This document shows positions 7,302 through 16,444 of a stretch of 40,198 nucleotides of DNA, one piece after another. Each line of letters starts with the position of its first letter. Positions within the stretch are counted from its first letter, which is position 1. The notes under the pieces are model-generated. The model did not search any database, was not told the DNA's origin, and worked only from the letters and a program-made list of their open reading frames with translations. This stretch comes from Tepidanaerobacteraceae bacterium (GTDB lineage Bacteria > Bacillota > Thermosediminibacteria > Thermosediminibacterales > Tepidanaerobacteraceae): contig JANLFP010000014.1 of assembly GCA_024655905.1 (NCBI GenBank), forward strand, positions 23,518 to 63,715. Reading direction: 5' to 3'. Made by a program: the position numbers and the translations under genes.

Positions 7302-8738
7302 TTATTGTTTCAATTTAAACAAATCAGCCATTTTTACAAAATTATAACCTTTTCTCTTCAGTTTTTCCAGTACTTTCGGAAGGGCTTCCACTGTATTTGT
7401 GCCGTCGAGAATGTGCAGCAGGATAACGCTGCCGTCTTGCGTCTGCTTTAAGATATCACTCACTATATCTTCTGCACTCTTTTTTGTGTCCCAATCAAGT
7501 GCAGTCACATCATACATAACGATTACCGGATATCCAGCAGCAGCAATTGCCCTGGCAGCCGTATCATTAATTACGCCTGTAGGCGGCCTGAAGAGCATTG
7601 TCGGTTTCTGTTGAATGGCTCCCGTGAGCACCTGGTGGGCTTTTACAATATCCTCCTGCAATTCCCTGGGTGTCATAGATGTAACGTCCAAGTGCGCATA
7701 CGAATGATTGGCAACATCATGCCCACCTTCAACAATCGCCCTTGCCAGGTTCGGATTGCTCTCCACCCCTTTGGCGCGAAGAAAAAAAGTAGCCTTCACG
7801 TCATATTTGTCCAAAATATCTAGAATCCTGGTAACTGTTTTGTCGCTGGCCCAATCATCAAAAGTCAATGCGATTTCTTTCTTATCCGTTGAAGCCTTAT
7901 AAATCAACCTATATTTAGCATTTTTATAATCCGGATTAATCTTTGCCGCATCATAACCCGGAATCTCCTCAAGAGGCTTGCGTTCACCCCCTGATTTTAT
8001 CAACTGCTCCAGAGGGATAAGCTTGTAGCCGATGTTATCTGCTGCCCTGGCGATATATCGGATTGCCGGAATAATTTCGGGGTTTATATCCGTATTAAGT
8101 GCAATAATACCGCCCCTGCAAATGAATCTTTCCACATACTCCCCTATTGCTTTTGCGTCTTTCATATCCCAATCCTGCGGATTGATATTGTAGCTCACAA
8201 CCGCCTCCATGCCGGCATGTGCTGCTGCCAGAAGCACATCTTCGTTATAGTCTCCTGATTTAGTCCTCACATAGTGCGGCGTGACGCCCGTCTCCCGCTT
8301 TATAACATCATTGCATAGCTTGATTTCTTTATATATTTGCTCATAGGTGAGGCCGGTCAGGTCAAGCCGGTTAAGGGTATTATTCTCTATCTCATGCCCC
8401 CTGCCCAAGATTTCCCTAGCAATGTACGGCTCTTCAGCCACCCTCATTCCCGGAAGAAAAAAGGTAGCCTTAATCCGGTAGGCATCAAGTTCATCCAGCA
8501 GCCGTTCCATGGTCTCTTTGTCCGCCATTCCGTTAAACGTAAGGGCCAGTTCCTTGCGTGCAGTATAGACCGACTGGATGGCCTTGCATTTGTCTTTCTC
8601 ATACCGGACAATTTCCTGGCTTTTATCCGCCTTTTCTTTGATTTTTTCTTCGTGACTATTTATTTTTTCCGAGTTGCATCCCACAATCGAAGTTACTATG
8701 AGTAATATAAAAATTATTCTAAATATATACTGCTTCAT
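7302..8738 (-). CDS. Lipoprotein with tandem polysaccharide deacetylase (NodB) domains
   Basis: A 478-residue lipoprotein (signal peptide with SIVGC lipobox, Cys21), first gene of the exopolysaccharide operon. It has two NodB domains. The C-terminal one (about 280-475) keeps the catalytic motifs: TFDDWASD, HDVANHSYAH (metal His pair) and RPPTG, with LLHILD near the end. The N-terminal copy (about 60-250) has decayed: TFNG replaces TFDD and HEIENNTLN replaces the two metal histidines, so it is probably inactive and may bind or position polymer. The active domain should remove N-acetyl groups from the exported polymer or from peptidoglycan. The start is ATG preceded by GAGGGTGC. Confidence 0.85.
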   Translation of the reverse strand: MKQYIFRIIFILLIVTSIVGCNSEKINSHEEKIKEKADKSQEIVRYEKDKCKAIQSVYTARKELALTFNGMADKETMERLLDELDAYRIKATFFLPGMRVAEEPYIAREILGRGHEIENNTLNRLDLTGLTYEQIYKEIKLCNDVIKRETGVTPHYVRTKSGDYNEDVLLAAAHAGMEAVVSYNINPQDWDMKDAKAIGEYVERFICRGGIIALNTDINPEIIPAIRYIARAADNIGYKLIPLEQLIKSGGERKPLEEIPGYDAAKINPDYKNAKYRLIYKASTDKKEIALTFDDWASDKTVTRILDILDKYDVKATFFLRAKGVESNPNLARAIVEGGHDVANHSYAHLDVTSMTPRELQEDIVKAHQVLTGAIQQKPTMLFRPPTGVINDTAARAIAAAGYPVIVMYDVTALDWDTKKSAEDIVSDILKQTQDGSVILLHILDGTNTVEALPKVLEKLKRKGYNFVKMADLFKLKQ

Positions 8739-8828
8739 GCACCCTCACTCGCAAAAATCCTCAAGATATTTTAAAAAAAATAATAAAATATTTTTATTGA
8801 TTTTGTATAAAAATTTACATTAAAATTA

Positions 8829-8857
8829 ATTTTATCATGTTGGGCTTTTTGGTGCAA
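8829..8857 (-). promoter_or_regulatory. Candidate promoter of the exopolysaccharide operon
   Basis: On the minus strand TTGCAC (8852-8857) is followed after 17 bases by TAAAAT (8829-8834), about 90 bases before the tandem NodB lipoprotein start. The rest of the 187-base gap 8739-8925 is AT-rich with no further recognised signal. Confidence 0.45.
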
Positions 8858-8925
8858 CTCTCTTAAAAAGGGATAAAATAACGTCAAATATATCATATCA
8901 CCTTATCTGCGATGCCTTTGCGTGT

Positions 8926-11448
8926 TTATTGCAAAAACTTTCTTGTCCAGATATCCATGGTGAAAAACAGCAGGGCCAGCGGCAACAGTATATAGTCGAG
9001 AGGGCTTTGGCTCCAGCTTTTTTTCTGCAGGGGAAGCCGAAAGACATCCGTGTCCTTATTGGCTATGCCTCCTTTTGCAAGGAGGTACGCCGCCTGGCTG
9101 CCTTCTGTCCCTATGCTGTATTCGGGCGAGTAATCCAGATGGATTATTCGAGAGGCTTTTTTTAAAACTTTTCCATCCTTTATCAGGCTTGCTGCCAGCA
9201 AATACTCTCCCGGCTTTTCCATAGCAATGTTTCCTTCGAACTGGCCGGGTCTTATTTGAACAAGGGGAATTTTTTTCATGAATCCCTGGCTGCTTTGGAG
9301 GCTGGCTTCCGCCGATTGTCCAAGATCTGCAAGATTTGTGGCCACATATACTTGTGCATCGCATCCCCTGCGGGTGATTCTCACATCCATGCCGTTTTCC
9401 GGCTGGAAAGCCAGGCATGAGTTTACCAGTCTGCCCCATTCGCGCTGGAAGCCTTCCCACATAATCCAGTCCCTGCTCCACTGGCCGCTTAAATCAGAGG
9501 TCCATACCGCCACTTTTCCCAGGCCATAGAACCACTGCGCCAGCACCGGGTCATCGGAATCGCTTTTCAATACAAGCTCTGCTTTTTGTTTGATGCCGGT
9601 AGCCGTATACCCGTACAGCGCCGGGAGTCGTTCATTTTTAAAGAGTTCGCCCGAATCGGCTTTTTCAGGAACAAACCTGTCATTATTCAGGTATTTTTTT
9701 GTGCCGAGGTAAGTTTCTTTTATGAATAATTCGGGTATGTCGTACAAATTTTCCGCCACATAGCTTCTGCCTCCGCCCTGCTGGGCCAGGGCCCTGAGCA
9801 TGGAAGCGTCCGCATCCTTGCCGACGGCCACAGTGGAAAGGGTGATGTTTGCCCTTTTCAATCTTTCCAATATGCTTTCATACCCGCTCTTTTCCGCCTG
9901 GCCGTCGCTGAGCAGGATGATGTGCCTCACTTTCACATCAGCATCTTCAAGGGCTTCCACAGCCTTTTCCACGGCCGGAAGTATAAGCGTGCCGCCTTTA
10001 GGCGCCAGACTCTCCATCTCCTCACGGATTTTTGTCTTGTTCCCGACGGGGCCGAAAGGCACAACCCACTCCACCACATCGGAAAATCCTATCACCCCCA
10101 TTTGGTCCTCAGGCTCCAGCACCTGGGCCGCTTTTACAGCAGCCTGCTTTAACAGATCGATTTTCCTTGCGCCCGCGCTTTCTTCGTCCATGCTACCCGA
10201 GCAGTCCAGCACCAGCACCAGACCCGTATCGGGCTGCCTTTTTTTCCCCTTCGGCGTACACGATACCGGCAGCATTTTTTCCAGCAGGGTGTCTTTGTAG
10301 CCGCCGGGCGCGAATGCATTCCCGCCGCCCACCACAATTAAACCCGTGCCTTTTTCCCTCACGCAAAGCTCGAGGTTTTTTTCAAAATTTTCCGATATCC
10401 TGTCATGGGACACATCTGCCAGTATAATCTCGCTGAAGGATGAAAGAAATGTGAGAGTGTCCGGCACCATACCCGGAGCATAGGTTTTATGTTCCAAGCC
10501 CAGACTGTCGAGGAGGTGCTCGACGTTTTTGACATCTTTTTCTTCGCCGATAACCAGGACAGACGGCATGCCTTTTATTGATGGAATCAGGGTGAATGTA
10601 TTGTTTTGAGGGCAGGTGTCTTCCTGAAAGCGTATCTCCCCCTTAAAGGAGGGAACCTTTTTTCCCCCTACTTCCACATCATATTCATAGACGCTGGTGC
10701 CTTTCTGCACCCGGAGGGGCTGCTGCATTATTAAATCATCGTCTCTGTAAAGGTAAAAATAGCCTTCGGTTTCCATGTTTGAATCCAGCGTTATCTTCAA
10801 TGGCGCCTTTTCCCCGGGGTGAAGGTTTTCCGGCAGCTCTATGGACGTCAGCTGTACATCCCCGCCCTGCGAGGGATTCAAACGGTAGAGCACCGCGTTT
10901 ATCCCGCTTTGTTCCATGCTCTTCCACACCCTTGCCGCACTGCCGATGTTTTCTTTCCCGTCGGTGAAGACCACCAGCCTCTTGTTGACATTGGAAGGAA
11001 AGTAATCACGGCAAAATTCCAGTGCTTTTTCAAGATTGGTGGTTTCTTTATCTGGCGCTGCCTGCAGTTTTATTTGTCGGGGCTCGCCGGTAAAGGCCAT
11101 CTCTATCATGGGCTCTTTGGCAAAGCTTACCACCGCCACCCTGTCTCGCGCTTTTTTGTTGTTCATCTGACGGTTTATGTATTCCTCCATCTCGCTCTGA
11201 TTCTGGCTGGCGCTCAGCGAACGGTCTACCAGGAATATTGTGGCTGTAATTCTGCTCGGCATAATCAGCCTCGCCCCCGCCAGAGCCAGCAGGAGGCATG
11301 CAAGGGCGGCAAACCGGTAAGCTGCCCACAGGATGAATTTTTTTCTGGAAAAAATCCTGTAAAAAATCCCGGCACAAAAGATATAATGAAGCAGCACAGC
11401 CGAAGCTGCTGCTATTGTTATGGCATCAATCGATGAATCAAAGCTCAC
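8926..11448 (-). CDS. Membrane protein with two vWA domains, last gene of the B12-riboswitch operon
   Basis: An 840-residue protein. Two N-terminal membrane segments (about 12-32 and 40-62) are followed by a first vWA domain with DRSLSAS as its metal (MIDAS) motif. An intervening class-I glutamine-amidotransferase-like stretch comes next (about 290-390). A second, canonical vWA domain (about 395-575) has VLDCSGSM and LLSDGQ. A beta-rich region and a single C-terminal membrane segment (about 815-833) end the protein. Such proteins partner with MoxR ATPases, whose vWA clients are remodelled metal-dependently; here both vWA domains should face outside between the anchors. The start overlaps the stop of the upstream vWA gene by 11 bases, which implies translational coupling. 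The precise target is unknown. Confidence 0.85.
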   Translation of the reverse strand: MSFDSSIDAITIAAASAVLLHYIFCAGIFYRIFSRKKFILWAAYRFAALACLLLALAGARLIMPSRITATIFLVDRSLSASQNQSEMEEYINRQMNNKKARDRVAVVSFAKEPMIEMAFTGEPRQIKLQAAPDKETTNLEKALEFCRDYFPSNVNKRLVVFTDGKENIGSAARVWKSMEQSGINAVLYRLNPSQGGDVQLTSIELPENLHPGEKAPLKITLDSNMETEGYFYLYRDDDLIMQQPLRVQKGTSVYEYDVEVGGKKVPSFKGEIRFQEDTCPQNNTFTLIPSIKGMPSVLVIGEEKDVKNVEHLLDSLGLEHKTYAPGMVPDTLTFLSSFSEIILADVSHDRISENFEKNLELCVREKGTGLIVVGGGNAFAPGGYKDTLLEKMLPVSCTPKGKKRQPDTGLVLVLDCSGSMDEESAGARKIDLLKQAAVKAAQVLEPEDQMGVIGFSDVVEWVVPFGPVGNKTKIREEMESLAPKGGTLILPAVEKAVEALEDADVKVRHIILLSDGQAEKSGYESILERLKRANITLSTVAVGKDADASMLRALAQQGGGRSYVAENLYDIPELFIKETYLGTKKYLNNDRFVPEKADSGELFKNERLPALYGYTATGIKQKAELVLKSDSDDPVLAQWFYGLGKVAVWTSDLSGQWSRDWIMWEGFQREWGRLVNSCLAFQPENGMDVRITRRGCDAQVYVATNLADLGQSAEASLQSSQGFMKKIPLVQIRPGQFEGNIAMEKPGEYLLAASLIKDGKVLKKASRIIHLDYSPEYSIGTEGSQAAYLLAKGGIANKDTDVFRLPLQKKSWSQSPLDYILLPLALLFFTMDIWTRKFLQ

Positions 11449-12991
11449 GCCTGTAGACCTCCAGTTCCAGCGCCATGAAAACCATGGCTGTCAGTGCGAA
11501 CATGCGGCCGACATCCCGGGCAACGGGATTCATCCCGGCTGCACCTTTTCGAGCAGATCCCTTTCGGTCAAGGAATTCGGCTCCGGTGACGAAGGTTTGG
11601 GGGGGATTTGCTTCAAGGCTTTTCGCCATGCCTTCCGAAAGCCATTTTATAGAGCGGTGAACCAGCACAGGAAAAGCGGGGGTCATGACCATGTTGATTT
11701 TTGAAAAATCTATGGAAGAGATTATCTGCCGCCTGCCGTTTTCCTCTCCGCAGATCATGACGGGCCTTCCATCTGCCAGCAGCATGCTCTTAAAACCTTC
11801 TTTTTGCTTCAGGAAACACCCCCTGTCCGCATATATGCCTGCAAGAACAAGGCCGGACGACATGGAAGAGTTCCCCGGCTGTAAAAGTACCGCATGATCA
11901 AAAGCTTCGCCGCAGTCGCCCTCATCCGGATACAGTTTCCACACGCCGCATTCCTCCGGAAGATGCACTGTGGTCTGCTTTTGGGCCAGCACGAATATGT
12001 CGAAGGTTTTTGTTATGTCGTCGAATGACTCAGCCTTCTCGAAGTGTATCTCTGCCATGGACTTCAGCGCCGCCTCCATATATGGGTTTTCCCCTATCAT
12101 CACAACTTTTGTTTTATATTCATCCCCCAGGGGCAGCACATAGCTGTCGTCTTCAGCCAGCATGTCTGTGCCTATTATGCCCAGCCTGACCATATCCGGA
12201 ATCCGATCCAGCTCAAAGCTTATGTATTGTTCCCCTCCGGCTGGAACGTATGCCCTGCCTATTATTTTCCCGCCCCAATCATCTTCGGCCTTTACGGCAA
12301 TGGTTTTGCCTTTGTCCGAGTAATTTTTCAACCTGCACAAAAGAGTTCGGGAGTAGTAATCGAAACTTGCTCCGGTGATGCCCGCATCGTCCAGCCTGCC
12401 GCCTATTTTTACGGAAGTTGTGCCAAAGTCCAAATCCTTGTCCGTGAACACCACTTTTTCGCCGGGGTAAGTTTCCAGCACTGCTGCTGCTTTTTGCACA
12501 TCCAGGCTATCCGAGGTGCATGCGAGCGCTTGCAGCTCCTTTTGCGCCCTGCTTTTTTCCGCATCCCGCAGATATTCCTCCGCGCCGCTTTTCAGAAGCA
12601 GAAGGCTTACAGCCGCATCAGCCGGCAGGGCTTTTATATATTCCTGCGCCGCGGCCTTCGCTTCCTCAAAGCGCGTTACTCCGTTTTCCCGGGCATTCAT
12701 GGAAATGGAGCCGTCCAGGGCTATAACCACTCTTTTTTCCTGCTCGCCCTTTGTCAGCAGAGGCTTTGCGGAGGACATCACCAGCATCAGCGCGCAGACA
12801 AGCTGAATGACGAGCAGCAGGTTCTTTCGCAGGCGGCTCACGTTAAGACCCGCTTCTTCCACTATCGCTTCATCCCACATTTTTATCCAAGAAACCCTGT
12901 ATTCTGCCGCCTGCTTTTTCCTGAGATAAAAAATTGCAATAATGGCGAGGAAAATTCCGTACAAGAGGTTAAACGGCTGTGCAAAGCTCAT
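11438..12991 (-). CDS. BatA-like membrane-anchored vWA protein
   Basis: A 517-residue protein from ATG 12991, which sits in an ATGA overlap with the DUF58 stop and follows GGGGGTG at good spacing; longer upstream in-frame starts are less likely. It has the BatA-type N-terminus: a membrane segment near residues 8-22, a short cytoplasmic link, and a second segment (about 54-75, LLLVIQLVCALMLVMSSAKP). A vWA domain follows, with DGSISM as MIDAS motif. The second half is a divergent amidotransferase-like or beta region, and a C-terminal membrane segment ends the protein. It is paralogous in layout to the next gene. Its role is probably as a client or effector of the MoxR ATPase encoded two genes upstream. 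Confidence 0.8.
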   Translation of the reverse strand: MSFAQPFNLLYGIFLAIIAIFYLRKKQAAEYRVSWIKMWDEAIVEEAGLNVSRLRKNLLLVIQLVCALMLVMSSAKPLLTKGEQEKRVVIALDGSISMNARENGVTRFEEAKAAAQEYIKALPADAAVSLLLLKSGAEEYLRDAEKSRAQKELQALACTSDSLDVQKAAAVLETYPGEKVVFTDKDLDFGTTSVKIGGRLDDAGITGASFDYYSRTLLCRLKNYSDKGKTIAVKAEDDWGGKIIGRAYVPAGGEQYISFELDRIPDMVRLGIIGTDMLAEDDSYVLPLGDEYKTKVVMIGENPYMEAALKSMAEIHFEKAESFDDITKTFDIFVLAQKQTTVHLPEECGVWKLYPDEGDCGEAFDHAVLLQPGNSSMSSGLVLAGIYADRGCFLKQKEGFKSMLLADGRPVMICGEENGRRQIISSIDFSKINMVMTPAFPVLVHRSIKWLSEGMAKSLEANPPQTFVTGAEFLDRKGSARKGAAGMNPVARDVGRMFALTAMVFMALELEVYRREL

Positions 12992-13830
12992 GCATACACC
13001 CCCGGTATGCTTTTTATTAGCTTTACGGGCGGTTCTTCGCATTCAGCCATGAAATAGCCCATGCCCCTATCCATGCACATATATTTAATGCGGCTCATGA
13101 ATTCTCTCATCCGTCGCCGGTATTTTTCCTTCAGCTGCTGGGTGGCACGGATTCTCCGAACAGCGCCCGTTTCCATGTCTATCAGTTTTAAATCGCCTTC
13201 TATGGAAGGAGATATTTCCTCCTGCGCCAGGGTGTGCACCAGCACGCTGTACTGTGTGTCCTTCCCGAGGAAATCCACGGTTTTTTCAACCCATTCCCCG
13301 AAAAAATCGGAGATGACGTACGTCATAGTTGTGCTGCCGGTCATCGTCTCCATTATTCTTTCAAAATCGCTTGCCCCTTCGGGCCTTATTTCTTTCAGGA
13401 GGCACACAAGCTCGAAAAAGCCTTCAATGCCTGCCTTCTCCTGTTTGAGCACCTCCATTTTTTGTCCTGCCAGCACAAAACTCAAGCGATCACCCTGTTT
13501 TAAGGCGATATGGCTCAGTCCCAGCGATATTAGTTTTGCCGCTTCCCACTTGCACCGGCCTCCGAAACCCATGGAAGCGCTGGCATCCAGAATTATCCTC
13601 ACGTGCATTTGTTTTTCTTCGGTAAATTCTTTGACAAAAAGCTGTTCTGTTCTGGCATACGCCTTCCAGTCGATTTTTCTTATGTCTTCTCCGGGAATGT
13701 AGCCGTGGTGGCCGTAAAATTCCTGCGAATGCCCCGCTGCCGCTCCCCGGTGCACGCCGGTTCCTCCTTTGATCACTGCCGCCGGCAGGGCGAGCCTTAA
13801 CCGCCCAATTTCCCTCAGAAAATCCTCCAT
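12988..13830 (-). CDS. DUF58 protein (vWA-like partner of MoxR)
   Basis: A 280-residue soluble protein of the DUF58 family. The family signature GEDIRKIDWKAYART is at about residues 47-61 and the embedded vWA-like MIDAS sequence ILDASASM at about 80-87. DUF58 proteins are almost always encoded next to MoxR ATPases and are thought to link the ATPase to membrane vWA proteins. It starts one base after the MoxR stop (TGA, C, ATG) and ends in an ATGA overlap with the BatA-like gene, so these three are surely co-translated. Confidence 0.9.
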   Translation of the reverse strand: MEDFLREIGRLRLALPAAVIKGGTGVHRGAAAGHSQEFYGHHGYIPGEDIRKIDWKAYARTEQLFVKEFTEEKQMHVRIILDASASMGFGGRCKWEAAKLISLGLSHIALKQGDRLSFVLAGQKMEVLKQEKAGIEGFFELVCLLKEIRPEGASDFERIMETMTGSTTMTYVISDFFGEWVEKTVDFLGKDTQYSVLVHTLAQEEISPSIEGDLKLIDMETGAVRRIRATQQLKEKYRRRMREFMSRIKYMCMDRGMGYFMAECEEPPVKLIKSIPGVYA

Positions 13831-13831
13831 G

Positions 13832-14803
13832 TCACTTTATCCTCCTGAGGATTTCATCCAGAATCACGTCGGCATCGACTTTTTCCGCAGAAGCCTTGAA
13901 ATTTAGAAATATCCTGTGCCGCAGGGCAGCATATGCCATTTTTGCCACGTCTTCAAAGGACGCGTTGAATCTCCCCTCTGCCAGCGCCCTAACCCTGGCA
14001 CCCCTGAGCACAGCCTGCAGGCCGCGGGGGCTGGCGCCGCAATTCACGTACTCCTTTACAATGCTCAAGGAAGTTCTGTCGGGATGTGTTTCCATCATGA
14101 GCCTGACGGCTTTTTCCTTGACGCTGGCTGCCACAGGCACCTGCGCCGCATGGTTCTGCCAGGCAAGAATGTCTTCCCGGCAGGCCAGCTTTCTTATTTC
14201 CGGCTCTTCGCTTCTGTCAACCGTCACATCCAGTATGCGGTATATATCCTTCTCGGAGGGCAGGCTTATTTTCAGCTTGAACATGAAACGGTCCAACTGC
14301 GCTTCCGGTAGGCGGTATGTTCCCTCCATCTCCAGGGGGTTCTGAGTGGCCAGAACAAAAAAAGGCTCGGGCAGCCTGAAGGTGTTTCGGCCTACGGTGA
14401 CGGTCTTTTCCTGCATGGCCTCCAGCATGGCGCTCTGGGTTTTGGGCGTAGCCCGGTTGATTTCATCGGCCAGAATCATTGAACTGAATATGGGGCCTTC
14501 CTGAAATTCAAAGGTCAGGCCGCTTTCGCTCTTATTCACTATGTACGTGCCGGTGATGTCCACGGGCATGAGATCGGGCGTGAATTGTATCCTGGAAAAG
14601 GGCAGGTCCAGCACCCTTGCGAAAGTCTTCACCATGACGGTTTTGCCCAGGCCAGGCGCCCCTTCCATCAGTACGCTGCCGCCTGCGATAATGGCGATAA
14701 GAATATTTTTTATGATTTCGTCCTGGCCCACCACCTGTTTCTGTACCTCTTTTTCCACTCCTTCAAAGAAATTCCTGAAATTTCTCACATCGCTGCTTTC
14801 CAT
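13832..14803 (-). CDS. MoxR-family AAA+ ATPase
   Basis: A 323-residue AAA_3 ATPase. Walker A is GAPGLGKT (about 43-50), Walker B is ILADEINRA, sensor 1 is LATQNP and the arginine-finger region is PEAQLDRF, followed by the all-helical lid domain. MoxR proteins act as chaperone-like ATPases that insert metal or mature partner complexes through vWA proteins, and are relatives of the CobS and BchI chelatase subunits. Its ATG follows directly on the stop of the upstream coiled-coil gene (TGA ATG). Being inside an operon with a cobalamin riboswitch leader is unusual and suggests a corrinoid- or cobalt-related task, but that is inference. Confidence 0.93.
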   Translation of the reverse strand: MESSDVRNFRNFFEGVEKEVQKQVVGQDEIIKNILIAIIAGGSVLMEGAPGLGKTVMVKTFARVLDLPFSRIQFTPDLMPVDITGTYIVNKSESGLTFEFQEGPIFSSMILADEINRATPKTQSAMLEAMQEKTVTVGRNTFRLPEPFFVLATQNPLEMEGTYRLPEAQLDRFMFKLKISLPSEKDIYRILDVTVDRSEEPEIRKLACREDILAWQNHAAQVPVAASVKEKAVRLMMETHPDRTSLSIVKEYVNCGASPRGLQAVLRGARVRALAEGRFNASFEDVAKMAYAALRHRIFLNFKASAEKVDADVILDEILRRIK

Positions 14804-16444
14804 TCAAAGGCCCCCGTTCAGTTTGCTAAAGTATTCCAGCACCAGCGGCCTTTCTTCCGCCGGAAATTCGTATTTATCCACGTACTCCATGCCCTCGGCC
14901 AGAAATTGGCGGTATAGGGTTTTTGTGTTTGTGAATTCGCCTTTTATCTCAATTGTTCTGTCAGACTTTTTTTCTTGTATAGTCCCTCCGCTCTGCCACT
15001 GGCCTTTTACCTCCTCCGAATATACTTCTCCGGCATCGGGAAGCAGCGAGGCTGCTTCTTTCTGCACTTTCCCCATCTGCCCCTGCCTTCCGTCAACCGC
15101 TTCGCCCGACACGGCGCTGCCTCCCACCGCCTCCCGGCTGTCCGAAGCCATCATGCCCTCTCCTCCGGATGCCACCGAAGAAACGTCCTGGGTGCCGGGC
15201 TCTCCATTTTTCATTCCCTCAGTATTTCCCCCTTCGGCAAAGGCGCTGCTCTTATTCTGCTCTCCATAACCTTCAAAACCGCTGCCCGCCTTTGCCAGCA
15301 GCCTCTCCTTCAAGCTCTGCAGTTTTGTCTCCACTTTTTCGGCGTAAGACTTTTGGCTTGCGCCCGATGCCGGACGGGTGAACTGTTTTAAGAAAGAAGC
15401 CAGCAGTTTTCCGTCCAGCTCGCCTTTTTCGGCTGCTGTTTTTATTTTTTCGAGCAGCCTTTCTGCATCGCCGCCTTCTTGCAGTTTAATCCTGCCCTGG
15501 ATTTTATCTATATTTTCCAGCACTTTTTGCTGCGCTTGACGGCTGGGCGCCTTATTCTCCACAACCCGGGCCGCGCCCTCGGCATCGCCTTGCTCCAGAA
15601 GCTGCTTTCCTTCATCAAAGTCATTCCCCGCTCCGTCGAATATACCGGCAAGACCCTTAGCGCCATTTGCATCCCCGCCATATTCATGCAACCCAAGTTT
15701 TTTCTGGACCTGCGAAACATCATACACCGCCTGTTCGAAGCTCGAGCTTTTTTCCATCTTCTCCGCCAGGTCGTACAGAAGGCGCGACAATTTTTGGTCG
15801 GGCTGCGCGGCGCTGTCTCGATTCTCATCATCAGAAGTTTTTTCTATCCTTTCTGCCAGCTCTTTCAGGTTTTCAGCCTCGGCCTTCAAATCCTCGCGCA
15901 CGCTCTGCATCTGGGCAGCCTGCTCCATCCGGGGGGATGGAATCAATAATATGCCGGCCGAAATCATCAAAATCAAAAGACAGTGCCAAAGTCTTTTCCA
16001 GCAGATTGCCGCCCTGTATTTTCTTGCTGGATTGAATTTTCCAACCGCTTCCAGCACTTCTTCCCTGAAAGCTTCCAGCACATGACCGCTTTTCCCAATA
16101 CATTCCAGATATGCGGACAGCCTGTCCTGAAGCCCCGTGGCGTCTCCTGCCAGGGCTGCGGCCTTCATGCCCGGTCGGCGTAATGCACCGGCGCAAATGC
16201 CCGCAAAGGCAAACGCGGCTGCTCCGGCTTTGACTTTTTGCAGGAAATACGTGATAGCGACGAGGTGTGAGGCTGCCGCCAAAATAAATATATACCATGC
16301 CCACAGCAGCGCAGAACAGATAAGGCTGTCGGCGATGGCGCAAAACCACATCTTAAACCTTATTTTCTCTATGGAACGTATGACCGGATCTTTAACAGAA
16401 AGAAGGTTTCGGCGGGGATTTCTTATGAGTTTCACTTGTGTCAT
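14804..16444 (-). CDS. Membrane protein with long coiled-coil domain, MoxR-cluster component
   Basis: A 546-residue protein. Three hydrophobic segments are seen in the first 180 residues (about 33-55, 60-85 and 155-172, LLILMISAGILLI), then a long charged, helix-forming region rich in Glu, Lys, Ala and Gln (about 180-380) that looks like coiled coil, a Gly/Ser-rich linker and a short folded end. The layout resembles the DUF4175-type proteins found in MoxR/vWA clusters. It overlaps the upstream membrane-protein gene by four bases (ATGA). No catalytic motif was seen; a scaffold role is likely. Confidence 0.65.
   Translation of the reverse strand: MTQVKLIRNPRRNLLSVKDPVIRSIEKIRFKMWFCAIADSLICSALLWAWYIFILAAASHLVAITYFLQKVKAGAAAFAFAGICAGALRRPGMKAAALAGDATGLQDRLSAYLECIGKSGHVLEAFREEVLEAVGKFNPARKYRAAICWKRLWHCLLILMISAGILLIPSPRMEQAAQMQSVREDLKAEAENLKELAERIEKTSDDENRDSAAQPDQKLSRLLYDLAEKMEKSSSFEQAVYDVSQVQKKLGLHEYGGDANGAKGLAGIFDGAGNDFDEGKQLLEQGDAEGAARVVENKAPSRQAQQKVLENIDKIQGRIKLQEGGDAERLLEKIKTAAEKGELDGKLLASFLKQFTRPASGASQKSYAEKVETKLQSLKERLLAKAGSGFEGYGEQNKSSAFAEGGNTEGMKNGEPGTQDVSSVASGGEGMMASDSREAVGGSAVSGEAVDGRQGQMGKVQKEAASLLPDAGEVYSEEVKGQWQSGGTIQEKKSDRTIEIKGEFTNTKTLYRQFLAEGMEYVDKYEFPAEERPLVLEYFSKLNGGL

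Noticed and set aside
8880-8930. A sequence with ACGCAAAGG resembling part of a c-di-GMP-I riboswitch
   Set aside because: Only a few bases fit; the rest of the aptamer is absent and it lies just after a stop codon.
12044-13057. A 337-codon plus-strand frame opposite the vWA and DUF58 genes
   Set aside because: It is the shadow of well-supported minus-strand genes with domain motifs, has no ribosome site and no recognisable domain.
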